From assembly GCA_910585965.1 (NCBI GenBank), contig CAJUHH010000003.1:124001-188000 (forward strand): a stretch of 64,000 nucleotides of DNA. The letters are read 5' to 3'. This DNA comes from an uncultured Lachnospiraceae bacterium (GTDB taxonomy: Bacteria > Bacillota > Clostridia > Lachnospirales > Lachnospiraceae). The notes under the pieces were generated by a model. The model did not search any database. It was not told where the DNA came from and saw only the letters and a list, made by a program, of their open reading frames with translations. A program made the translations under genes and the position numbers. Positions within the stretch are counted from its first letter, which is position 1, and each line of letters begins with the position of its first letter. Positions 48,800 through 56,286 of the stretch are shown here, in pieces.

Positions 48800-49084
48800 T
48801 TATTTCTCTACAGGATATACGGAAGCCTGTTTCTTGTCTCTTCCTTTCCTTTCAAATCTAAGCACACCGTCTACCAGTGCAAACAAAGTGTCGTCTCCGC
48901 CTCTGCCCACATTGACGCCGGGATGGATCTTCGTTCCACGCTGCCTATACAGAATATTTCCTGCTTTTACGAATTGACCGTCAGCCCTTTTTGCCCCAAG
49001 TCTTTTGGATTCGGAATCCCTGCCGTTCTTTGTCGAACCAACGCCCTTTTTATGAGCGAAAAATTGAAGGTTCATATTTAACAT
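48800..49084 (-). CDS. rpmA: 50S ribosomal protein L27
   Basis: A 94-residue ribosomal protein that contacts the peptidyl transferase centre. It begins MLNMNLQFFAHKKGVGS, and the LQFFAHKKG part is the Firmicute-specific extension whose cleavage after LQFF by Prp is needed for a functional ribosome. The remainder, TKNGRDSESKRLGAKRADGQ and NILYRQRGTKIHPGVNVGRGGDDTLFA, is standard L27. AGGAGG precedes the ATG, within the end of prp. Confidence 0.98.
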   Translation of the reverse strand: MLNMNLQFFAHKKGVGSTKNGRDSESKRLGAKRADGQFVKAGNILYRQRGTKIHPGVNVGRGGDDTLFALVDGVLRFERKGRDKKQASVYPVEK

Positions 49085-49088
49085 AGCC

Positions 49089-49418
49089 TTACACCTCCTT
49101 GCATTTTACTGCCAGGTACTTTTTGCCGTATTGTTCCTCAATCTGCAATAGCCCCAGCATCATGGAATCCATAAGAAGCTTCCCTTTATCGGACAGTGTT
49201 TGTCTGAACCTGCAGCGTATGATTCCTGCCGATTCTTCCGTTTCAATCTCCATATCCTCCCCTGCCAGCTTTTCCATGGAATTAATGGCATTGATGACGA
49301 GGACGGACACAGAAGCGCATACGATATCTTTTCCTCTTACCGCAAAACCGGAATGTCCTTTACAGGTAAACCCTTTATATTCTCCATTTTCTGATTTTCT
49401 AATGATGATTTCTGTCAT
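49089..49418 (-). CDS. prp: Ribosomal-processing cysteine protease Prp
   Basis: A 109-residue protease that removes the N-terminal extension of L27. The catalytic residues His22 (GHSGFA) and Cys34 (DIVCASVSVL) are at the same numbers as in the characterised Staphylococcus enzyme. The ATG at 49418 is chosen; a TTG two codons earlier is possible. The ribosome-binding site is weak, so the gene is probably coupled to rplU, which ends 12 bases upstream. It sits between the genes for L21 and its substrate L27, the conserved Firmicute order. Confidence 0.95.
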   Translation of the reverse strand: MTEIIIRKSENGEYKGFTCKGHSGFAVRGKDIVCASVSVLVINAINSMEKLAGEDMEIETEESAGIIRCRFRQTLSDKGKLLMDSMMLGLLQIEEQYGKKYLAVKCKEV

Positions 49419-49430
49419 TTCCAAGCATTA

Positions 49431-49736
49431 TTAAGCATTGATCTTATCAATTTTAACCTGAGTGTATGCTTGTCTGTGCCCATTTTTCTTATGATAGCCG
49501 GTTTTTCTCTTATACCTGTAAACGATCACCTTTTTACCTTTTCCCTGCTCCATAACGGTAGCAGATACGGTCGAATTGGCTACGTCGCCGGCAACCTTAA
49601 GCCCGTTGTCGCTGATTGCGATCACCTTGTCAAATGTCACAGTGTTCCCGGGTTCCACATCAAGCTTTTCTACCTTGATGACATCGCCTTCAGAAACCTT
49701 ATACTGTTTTCCACCTGTGGCAATAATTGCGTACAT
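49431..49736 (-). CDS. rplU: 50S ribosomal protein L21
   Basis: A 101-residue ribosomal protein starting MYAIIATGGKQYKVSEGD and ending TGYHKKNGHRQAYTQVKIDKI, both standard. AGGAGGTG precedes the ATG at 49736. A frame upstream to 49829 lies in the leader and is not coding. The gene opens the rplU-prp-rpmA-obg run from the promoter at 49876-49905 and has a structured leader. Confidence 0.97.
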   Translation of the reverse strand: MYAIIATGGKQYKVSEGDVIKVEKLDVEPGNTVTFDKVIAISDNGLKVAGDVANSTVSATVMEQGKGKKVIVYRYKRKTGYHKKNGHRQAYTQVKIDKINA

Positions 49737-49742
49737 ATTGCA

Positions 49743-49824
49743 CCTCCTATAATACAGGAATCGTCCTGCTTTACTCGCTAGTTTTGGCGTTATTTCCAAT
49801 GAAACGGCGGTGATAATTGCCGCC
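49743..49824 (-). promoter_or_regulatory. Structured leader of rplU
   Basis: A GC stem pairs 49806-49811 with 49819-49824 around a 7-base loop. Nearer the start, the segment at 49756-49759 (TCCT on the minus strand) can pair either with the AGGAGG ribosome-binding site (49743-49748) or with CAGGA just upstream (49764-49768). These two pairings exclude each other, a switch-like layout that could allow L21 feedback. Bacilli have an L21 leader family; this sequence cannot be confirmed as a member without a covariance search. Confidence 0.4.
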
Positions 49825-49875
49825 TGCATTTTATTATGGAATACACTTGAGCCTAACTATGCGGCATACTGGATA

Positions 49876-49905
49876 AGTGTAGCATTACCCTCCAAGGAAT
49901 GTCAA
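49876..49905 (-). promoter_or_regulatory. rplU operon promoter
   Basis: On the minus strand TTGACA (49900-49905) and TACACT (49876-49881) are 18 bases apart. The start would give a leader of about 130 bases before rplU. Confidence 0.7.
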
Positions 49906-49947
49906 GAAATTTTTTGGAAAATATACGGAAAGCGGAAGAAATTTTAT

Positions 49948-49976
49948 TTGCCACTTTTTTCAAATGGTGTTATAAT
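49948..49976 (+). promoter_or_regulatory. tRNA-Val promoter
   Basis: TTGCCA (49948-49953) and TATAAT (49971-49976) are exactly 17 bases apart, with the tRNA starting nine bases after the -10. It lies back-to-back with the rplU promoter. Confidence 0.75.
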
Positions 49977-49984
49977 ACTCTCAT

Positions 49985-50058
49985 GGAAGCATAGCTCAGC
50001 CGGGATGAGCGTTCGCCTCACACGCGAGAGGTCATGGGTTCGAGCCCCATTGCTTCCA
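49985..50058 (+). tRNA. tRNA-Val (anticodon CAC)
   Basis: The 74-base sequence folds as a full cloverleaf: acceptor GGAAGCA with TGCTTCC and discriminator A, D stem GCTC with GAGC, anticodon stem TTCGC with GCGAG around the loop CTCACAC, variable loop AGGTC and T arm ATGGG-TTCGAGC-CCCAT. Positions 34-36 are CAC, so it reads GUG valine codons. The 3' CCA is not encoded and would be added by CCA-adding enzyme. TTTTTTATTT follows and probably ends transcription. It faces the leftward polysaccharide operon. Confidence 0.95.
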
Positions 50059-50091
50059 TTTTTTATTTACTGTTTTCCAAACGGCAAACAC

Positions 50092-50844
50092 TTAATACCA
50101 ATTCTTTTCTGTTGTCATATCCATGACAGAATAGCCAAGGCTTGCCCCGTCCCGCACAAACATCTGTACCGTTTCCATAGAAAACAGCGTCAGTTCTTTG
50201 CCTAGGCAGGGAAGTTTGTTTAATATATCATTGGTGACAGTAATGATATCCACACCGCATCTATCGGCTTGTACAATGTTAAAAACCTCGCGGCAGCTTG
50301 CCCATAACAATTTGGTACCCGGCTTTTCTACACAAAACGTCAGGGCCGCCCGCATAAGAGGCTCCGCATCCACTCCGGCATCCATAATTCTGCCTGCAAA
50401 CACGGAAACGATATTGTCTGTCCCATCCTGAAATGCTTCTACCGCCCTGCTTACCTGCTCCAAAGTAAAAACTGCCGTTACATTAAGCTTCATCCCTCTT
50501 CTGGATAATCTATAAATCAAAGGAATACTGGAATCCCCTTTGGAATTGGTAATAGGAATCTTGACATATACATTGTCCCCCATACTGGCAAGGATATCTG
50601 CCTCCTTTTCCATTTTTTCAAAATCATCTGCAAATACCTCAAAGGACAGCGGCAAACCCGGAACCGCCCTTACTGCTTCTTTGGCAAAATCCGTATAATT
50701 CATCACGCCTGCCTTTTTCATCAGCGTTGGATTGGTGGTAAAGCCGGAAACATATCCTTTGGCATATTCTTTTTTCATCTCTTCAATATCCGCGCCATCC
50801 GCAAATATTTTTACATTTAAGTCTTTCAGTGTTATATTTCTCAT
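50092..50844 (-). CDS. Transaldolase family protein
   Basis: A 250-residue single-barrel protein of the transaldolase/fructose-6-phosphate aldolase family. The Schiff-base lysine lies in NVYVKIPITNSKGDSS, and SGFTTNPTLMKKAG is the family signature near the N-terminus. Other blocks are LNVTAVFTLEQVSRAV and VSVFAGRIMDAGVD. The ATG at 50844 follows AGAGGAG. It is the last gene of the heptose section, 29 bases after the gmhA-like gene. Transaldolase can make sedoheptulose 7-phosphate from fructose 6-phosphate and erythrose 4-phosphate, the substrate of GmhA, so a supply role fits. Small transaldolases and aldolases cannot be told apart by sequence alone. Confidence 0.88.
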   Translation of the reverse strand: MRNITLKDLNVKIFADGADIEEMKKEYAKGYVSGFTTNPTLMKKAGVMNYTDFAKEAVRAVPGLPLSFEVFADDFEKMEKEADILASMGDNVYVKIPITNSKGDSSIPLIYRLSRRGMKLNVTAVFTLEQVSRAVEAFQDGTDNIVSVFAGRIMDAGVDAEPLMRAALTFCVEKPGTKLLWASCREVFNIVQADRCGVDIITVTNDILNKLPCLGKELTLFSMETVQMFVRDGASLGYSVMDMTTEKNWY

Positions 50845-50873
50845 TTTTTGTTTTGCTCCTCTTTTGACAAATT

Positions 50874-51443
50874 TCAAATTTCGTTTATTGCATTAACCAT
50901 AAGATGCCAAAGAATCCCCTGCCATCCTTCCGCATGGGGCGTAATCCGCGTATGGTCCAGGACAGGGATGCGAATACATACATCAGATGCCTGTGCTGCA
51001 TATCCGCCGTCTCTGGAAACAATGGAAACAGTACCCGCCCCTCTCTCATTTGCCAGCTTGAAAGCATTTACAATATTCAGGGATGCGGTTTTACTGCCAC
51101 CCCCGACTGAAAAAATAATGAGACAATCTTTTTTGCATAATTTGGAAGTTTTCAGCCATTCAGAAAATGTAGTTTCCCACCCTTCATCATTAGTTCTTGC
51201 CGTTAATTCCGCTACATTGTCCGTAGGAGCATACGTTTCTATTCCACCGATCTTTCGGAAATCATTGACCGCATGGGAAGCATTGGCAGCACTTCCTCCT
51301 ACCCCAAGTATAAACAGCCTTCCGCCTTCTTTCTTGACATGCCGAAGGATTTCCAATGCCTTCTCGATTTCGTCCCTAGAAACTTTCTGTGCAATCTGCA
51401 CTGTCTCCTCCAAATAATTACTTATGTACTCTGATACATTCAT
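50874..51443 (-). CDS. gmhA: Phosphoheptose isomerase-like SIS domain protein
   Basis: A 189-residue SIS protein resembling GmhA, which turns sedoheptulose 7-phosphate into D-glycero-D-manno-heptose 7-phosphate. The phosphosugar loop is LGVGGSAANASHAVNDF and the second SIS loop is FSVGGGSKTASLNIVN. The C-terminal WQGILWHLMVNAI retains the Gln and His that act in GmhA. Several nearby genes encode the next steps of the GDP-heptose route, which supports the call more strongly than identity alone. The start is directly next to the stop of the nucleotidyltransferase-phosphatase gene. Confidence 0.85.
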   Translation of the reverse strand: MNVSEYISNYLEETVQIAQKVSRDEIEKALEILRHVKKEGGRLFILGVGGSAANASHAVNDFRKIGGIETYAPTDNVAELTARTNDEGWETTFSEWLKTSKLCKKDCLIIFSVGGGSKTASLNIVNAFKLANERGAGTVSIVSRDGGYAAQASDVCIRIPVLDHTRITPHAEGWQGILWHLMVNAINEI

Positions 51444-52784
51444 TTATTCTCTCTCCTCCATTTTATATATAAAATCAGACAGACTGCTGCATATCATATC
51501 CGGCTGATTATAGTTCAAGAATTTACATACATCGCATTTATAATTACCGATAAAAGCTGTCCGAAGGCCGGCTCTGCGACCCGCCAGGATATCCGTATAG
51601 GAATCCCCGATCATCCACGAATGTTCCATATCAATGCAGAACCGCGCCGCCAGCGCTTCTATCAAACCAATTTTAGGTTTTCGGCACCGACATTCCTTTG
51701 CCAAAAATTTTTCTTTCGTATGTTCTGAAAGACCAGGATAATGAGGGCAAATCTCAGCTCCATCAATAACTACTCCATTTTTCTTTAATATTTTACAAAT
51801 ATGTGTGTTTACATCATATAAGTCCGATAACGTTGCTTTCCCTTTTGCTGCCGCCGGCTGATTGGTTACAATAAAAAGGTAATAACCTTTTTGCTGCAAT
51901 AGTTTCATCGTTTCTACAACATCATCCATGAGGATGATCTCATCCTTGCAAAAAGGAGAATCCAGCTGCTCCGTATCATCCCTGAAGATAATTTTATTAA
52001 TGACGCCGTCCCTGTCAAAGAAAACAGCTTTTCCCCTTTCTTTAAACCGATGTTTCGCATAGCTGTTAAACAGCTCCAAAGACTCAGGCGAGCCTATTTC
52101 ATAAAAACGGTTAGTCACCTCGTGAGCCGACAGCCTGCCTTCTTTTGACAGCCTATTCTGAACATCGCCAATATCAAAAGGCATATCGTCATCATATCGT
52201 TGAAAAACTGTTTTTGCAAACATATTTACACCATAGTCGATATACCGCATCTCTTCGGTAAAATTCTTTTTATCATAAAGAATGATCTTTCCATCCTTGC
52301 CGATTACATTACTTCTATCCAAGCAATTATTATTTTCCATAATAGTCATTAAGGACAAGCATCCAGATAATCTGCCTTTAAAATATCTATAAATGGTTTC
52401 CTTATAATCAATATCCATAAAAGAATCCCCATATAGCAGCAGGAAATCGTCTCTAAGAAGATGATAAGCCTTACGGACAGCTCCTCCTGTACCAAGGAGT
52501 TTTTCTCCGTCATAGGAGTACGAAATACGGATGCCGTACCTATTGCCGTCTCCATAATAATCTTCTACCATTTTCCCATAATGCCCGACCAAAAATAGGA
52601 AATGGCGAAATCCATATTCTTTCATCAGTAAAAGCTGATAGTCAAAAAAAGGCCTTTCCCCTACCTTAGTCAATGCCTTCGGGCAGTTTTTCGCCTGTTC
52701 CCCCAGCCGGGTGCCAAGCCCTCCCATGAGGACGACCACTTGTATATCTTCCGTTTCAGGAAGAAAAGCAACATCTTTTTCCAT
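51444..52784 (-). CDS. Fused heptose-1-phosphate guanylyltransferase/heptose bisphosphate phosphatase
   Basis: A 446-residue two-domain protein. The N-terminal nucleotidyltransferase (about 13-235) has VVLMGGLGTRLGEQAKNCPKAL, with the nucleotide loop, and LLYGDSFMDIDY. The C-terminal domain (about 250-435) is a GmhB-type HAD phosphatase: FFDRDGVINKI, FIVTNQPAAAKG, the zinc loop CPHYPG with ECRCRKPK, and MIGDSYTDILAGRRAG. Together these match HddC and GmhB, which dephosphorylate heptose 1,7-bisphosphate and transfer GMP to the 1-phosphate. Fusion orders the later step before the earlier one in the chain. The nucleotide is assumed to be GTP because of the HddA neighbour. Confidence 0.85.
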   Translation of the reverse strand: MEKDVAFLPETEDIQVVVLMGGLGTRLGEQAKNCPKALTKVGERPFFDYQLLLMKEYGFRHFLFLVGHYGKMVEDYYGDGNRYGIRISYSYDGEKLLGTGGAVRKAYHLLRDDFLLLYGDSFMDIDYKETIYRYFKGRLSGCLSLMTIMENNNCLDRSNVIGKDGKIILYDKKNFTEEMRYIDYGVNMFAKTVFQRYDDDMPFDIGDVQNRLSKEGRLSAHEVTNRFYEIGSPESLELFNSYAKHRFKERGKAVFFDRDGVINKIIFRDDTEQLDSPFCKDEIILMDDVVETMKLLQQKGYYLFIVTNQPAAAKGKATLSDLYDVNTHICKILKKNGVVIDGAEICPHYPGLSEHTKEKFLAKECRCRKPKIGLIEALAARFCIDMEHSWMIGDSYTDILAGRRAGLRTAFIGNYKCDVCKFLNYNQPDMICSSLSDFIYKMEERE

Positions 52785-52796
52785 TATGTATCACCC

Positions 52797-53771
52797 CTAT
52801 AAAATTTTTGTTCCTTCCATTTCAAAGCGGAACCTGACTTCCTCCAACCCGACTGCTTTCATCACACGGCGCAGCTTTTGTTTATCATTGGCATAAAACA
52901 TAAGGAATCCTCCCCCTCCGGCGCCGATCAGCTTGCCTCCGGCCGCACCGTTTTTTCTTGCCAGTTCATACCATTCATCAATTTTAGGATTACTCATTCC
53001 GCCAGAACGTTTCTTTTTATATTCCCAGTGTATATTCATAATATTTGCAAAAGCTTCCAGATCCCCTCTTTCAAAGGCTTCTTTGCTTTTTCGTCCCAGC
53101 TCCTTTACAAAATGGAGGTTTTGAATCATATCCCCTGTTCCCTTTTTGCTGGCTTCATTCTGTTCTTTCAGGATATTCCCTGCGGAATGGGTAAAACCAG
53201 TAAAAAAAAGAATAAGATTATCCTCCAGATTATAAAAGGTTTCTTGAGAAATGTTTAAAGGATCCACCCATACATACCCGTCTTTATGAAAGTCCATGCA
53301 GGTAATGCCCCCATAAGCTGCTATATACTGGTCCTGTTTTCCGATCGGTTCCCCCAGCCGGTTCATTTCTATCTCACAGGCCTCTTCCGCCAGCGTCCTT
53401 GTGCTGACGATATCGCCTCTTGCCGCATGAAGAGCTTTTAAAAGAGCCGTGGTAAACGTGGACGAAGAACCTAAGCCTGTTCCTCCCGGAATATCTGCCA
53501 TAGAGCAAATTTCCATAGGATAATCTTCCATATGCAGCATTTTGATAGCTTCCCGGAAAATTGGATGCCTGATTTCTTCCACATCCTTCACTTTTTCCAT
53601 TTGGGAATATTTCAAGATAATTTCTTTTTCAAAAGTTTTATGAAGTGTTATATAGACATATTTATCAATGGCTGCGGATATCAGGAAACCTTCATTTTCT
53701 TTATAATAAGACGGCAGGTCCGTACCTCCGCCGCCAAGCGATATCCTTAAGGGACTACGTGAAATAATCAT
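52797..53771 (-). CDS. hddA: D-glycero-alpha-D-manno-heptose 7-phosphate kinase
   Basis: A 324-residue GHMP kinase. Residues start MIISRSPLRISLGGGGTDLPSYY, the ATP loop is IPGGTGLGSSSTFTTALLKALHA, and the C-terminus has AAGGKLIGAGGGGFLMFYA. This layout is that of HddA, which adds a phosphate at C1 of heptose 7-phosphate for the GDP-heptose route. The ATG at 53771 follows GGAGG with five bases between. The neighbouring gmhA and hddC-gmhB fusion genes support the assignment over other sugar kinases such as fucokinase-type relatives. Confidence 0.87.
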   Translation of the reverse strand: MIISRSPLRISLGGGGTDLPSYYKENEGFLISAAIDKYVYITLHKTFEKEIILKYSQMEKVKDVEEIRHPIFREAIKMLHMEDYPMEICSMADIPGGTGLGSSSTFTTALLKALHAARGDIVSTRTLAEEACEIEMNRLGEPIGKQDQYIAAYGGITCMDFHKDGYVWVDPLNISQETFYNLEDNLILFFTGFTHSAGNILKEQNEASKKGTGDMIQNLHFVKELGRKSKEAFERGDLEAFANIMNIHWEYKKKRSGGMSNPKIDEWYELARKNGAAGGKLIGAGGGGFLMFYANDKQKLRRVMKAVGLEEVRFRFEMEGTKIL

Positions 53772-53805
53772 TCTTTCCTCCATTTCTATGATAGCTTTCT
53801 TTGTA

Positions 53806-55194
53806 TCAAGCGCCTTTTTTTTGTAAAATATCTATGATAGAATGAAACAGCAGTTTGGTTTCCTTCGGGACCAGAAGAACAGATAGGATAAAAATCCATG
53901 CTAAATAAATGAACAACGATATAAGAGGATAAAACAAGCCGCCGATAAAATAACCCAAAACCGCCAGACAAATATATATCCATTCGCGCCATGACATCCT
54001 ATATTCCTTCATATCTCTCTGGCACATCCACAGCCATATGACCGCCGTCAGCAATGTCGCTAAAGCAAATGCATCTGTCGTATAGCTGCATGCTTTTCCG
54101 AGAAAAACATTCAGCAGAAATGCGATCATGGTGACACTCACCATCCTTATCATATATTTCTTCTGCCTATGGAGCGATTTATAGAGGTTTAAATAAACCG
54201 AATGAATAACTGTCATAAGATACTGGGCCGCATATATAATAAAAATGATGGAAACTGCTTCCTCATATTTTTTTAAATAAACAGAAATAAACAATTTTAA
54301 AGGATAAAAAGAAGCAATAACTGCTGCGCCCGCTATCAGTATGCTTTTCCGCAGACTGCCGATCCTGGCGCTGTCCTGATCTTTGCAGAAAAAGTGGTAC
54401 AAAGTAATCGATACAGCAGTAATAATCGTATTGATTATCTTTAACATAGTTACTGCAAAGGAATAATAGGCAAAATCAGCTACGCTGCCACATATTTTTA
54501 CAAACCATCTGTCCATGCCGGTAATCCAGACCCCCATAAAATTACCAAGCATAATGATAAGGCCAGAACTGATATTTTTTCCCAATTCCGTTTTGAAAAC
54601 CGAAATACTTATATTTACAGATGCTCCTTTCCTGCCCTCTTTATATTCATAATATAGAAATATAATAATAGTCATTGTCAACTGAATGCCTATATAACCA
54701 TACATATTGTCTATCCCTGCCAGGATAAAAATGATATTAGCCGCAAAAATCAACGCAGAAGTCAGATTCAGTATCATTCGGTAACTATTAAAATCTCCTA
54801 CAGCCTGATAGATCATTTTGTAAAAAGCTGACAAATTGGTGGGCAATATACTTATGGCAGCGCATAACAATGTCATATCCCTTAATATGACAGCAATGGC
54901 AATACCGATTCCTGTAACCGCAATCTGAAAATAAACCAAAACCCTATGGGCATAGGCAAAACCATCTGTATATATTTTTTCTTTATTTTCCCCTCCATAA
55001 CGGATATAAACGCCGTCCACATAGCCGAAATGCAAAATACCCACATATGACGTATACAGCAAAAATGTTTTTAATCCGGCATATGTTTCAAGAGATAAAT
55101 ATTTAGGCAATAAAAAGCCATTGCACACGGAAAAAAACAGATTAATGATATTTGCCAAAAAAACTTGTAAAATACCTTTTTTTAAGTTCATCAT
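53806..55194 (-). CDS. Oligosaccharide flippase (Wzx-like, MOP superfamily)
   Basis: A 462-residue membrane protein with about twelve to fourteen helices, of the polysaccharide transporter type that moves lipid-linked repeat units across the membrane. The start LKKGILQVFLANIINLFFSVCNGFLLPKYLS is typical. GGAGTG lies just before the ATG at 55194. The position between the SDR gene and hddA, within a surface polysaccharide locus, supports Wzx and not a MATE drug exporter. Sequence in this family is poorly conserved, so substrate cannot be read. Confidence 0.85.
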   Translation of the reverse strand: MMNLKKGILQVFLANIINLFFSVCNGFLLPKYLSLETYAGLKTFLLYTSYVGILHFGYVDGVYIRYGGENKEKIYTDGFAYAHRVLVYFQIAVTGIGIAIAVILRDMTLLCAAISILPTNLSAFYKMIYQAVGDFNSYRMILNLTSALIFAANIIFILAGIDNMYGYIGIQLTMTIIIFLYYEYKEGRKGASVNISISVFKTELGKNISSGLIIMLGNFMGVWITGMDRWFVKICGSVADFAYYSFAVTMLKIINTIITAVSITLYHFFCKDQDSARIGSLRKSILIAGAAVIASFYPLKLFISVYLKKYEEAVSIIFIIYAAQYLMTVIHSVYLNLYKSLHRQKKYMIRMVSVTMIAFLLNVFLGKACSYTTDAFALATLLTAVIWLWMCQRDMKEYRMSWREWIYICLAVLGYFIGGLFYPLISLFIYLAWIFILSVLLVPKETKLLFHSIIDILQKKGA

Positions 55195-55207
55195 CCGCGC
55201 ACTCCGT

Positions 55208-56278
55208 TTATATAGAACATTCCTGTAAAATATTTATAGTCCTTCGGATTCCATCTTCCAGCGAAGCAGAAGCTTTCCATCCAAGATGATTTATTTTATC
55301 CGCACATTGTACCGCCTTAGCAACTTTAGAGTATCCTGCTTTTTCCTCTTCTTCTGCCACAGCATAAATACAGCCAGTACCTGCCATATGGGCTGCCAGC
55401 TCTGCAAATTGAGAAATAGAGCAATTACTTTTGGCATCCGCTATATTATATGCCTCCCCGCTGATGCCATAGACAAGCACATGTAGCAGCGCCGCTGCGG
55501 CATCTGCCACATAACAATAAGAACGGACTTGTTCTCCCTTGCTTTTTAGCACAATATCCTCTCGTACAGAAGCTTTCCGCAAAAATTGTGCGACTGCCCT
55601 GCTGTCGGAATCCCTTATGGTAGGACCGTATATATAACAGAGCCTCCCAATCACAATATCAAGATTATATTGCTTTTTATAAGATGCGCATAAAGTTTCT
55701 GCCGCACGTTTGCTATTTGGATAGCACGCCCTGAAACTGACAGGATTTACATAATAGGAATCGTCCTCCCTGAAGTCTTCTATTCCGGAACCTGCATTGC
55801 CATAAACTTCCCCAGTAGAAATATATAAAAGCCTGCATTTATTCCATCCCTTCATCAGCTCCAGACAATAATAAACTCCCAAATAATTTCCCATCATGGT
55901 ATCCACCGGAAAGTGGGCAAAAGAATATGGGTCCGCGCTTCCAGCACCCGCAACGATATAATCAAATACATAACCATCCAGTATATGGAGCGGTTTAGTG
56001 ATATCTGCCTCCAATAATGTAAAACTCTTCTGGTTGATATGTGCCGCAAACCGCAGCCGCGCCTCTTGTATACTGCGCACCGGGCAGGTAAGATGAATTT
56101 GATTTCCCGGCGCTGCTGTCATATTTTTTTTCATGACCGCATCCACAAGAAAAGAGCATACCATGCCGGCGGCACCGGTTACAAGAATATGCTTGCCATA
56201 CAGCTTTTCCCAGCAATCTTCCGTTACCGGCATATTCTTCAGTTCCTCCTGATATCGTTCATTTTTCCATAAATCCAT
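55208..56278 (-). CDS. NAD-dependent epimerase/dehydratase (extended SDR)
   Basis: A 356-residue extended short-chain dehydrogenase. The NAD loop is HILVTGAAGMVCSFL (about 30-44), the catalytic pair is YPNSK with Ser or Thr in YISTGEVYG, and RACYPNSKRAAETL resembles UDP-sugar decarboxylase and 4,6-dehydratase enzymes. A Glu next to the YISTGE segment fits a dehydratase. In this locus it may modify a nucleotide sugar, perhaps the GDP-heptose made by neighbouring genes, but this is a guess. It lies 13 bases upstream of the flippase gene. Confidence 0.82.
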   Translation of the reverse strand: MDLWKNERYQEELKNMPVTEDCWEKLYGKHILVTGAAGMVCSFLVDAVMKKNMTAAPGNQIHLTCPVRSIQEARLRFAAHINQKSFTLLEADITKPLHILDGYVFDYIVAGAGSADPYSFAHFPVDTMMGNYLGVYYCLELMKGWNKCRLLYISTGEVYGNAGSGIEDFREDDSYYVNPVSFRACYPNSKRAAETLCASYKKQYNLDIVIGRLCYIYGPTIRDSDSRAVAQFLRKASVREDIVLKSKGEQVRSYCYVADAAAALLHVLVYGISGEAYNIADAKSNCSISQFAELAAHMAGTGCIYAVAEEEEKAGYSKVAKAVQCADKINHLGWKASASLEDGIRRTINILQECSI

Positions 56279-56286
56279 TTGTCACC

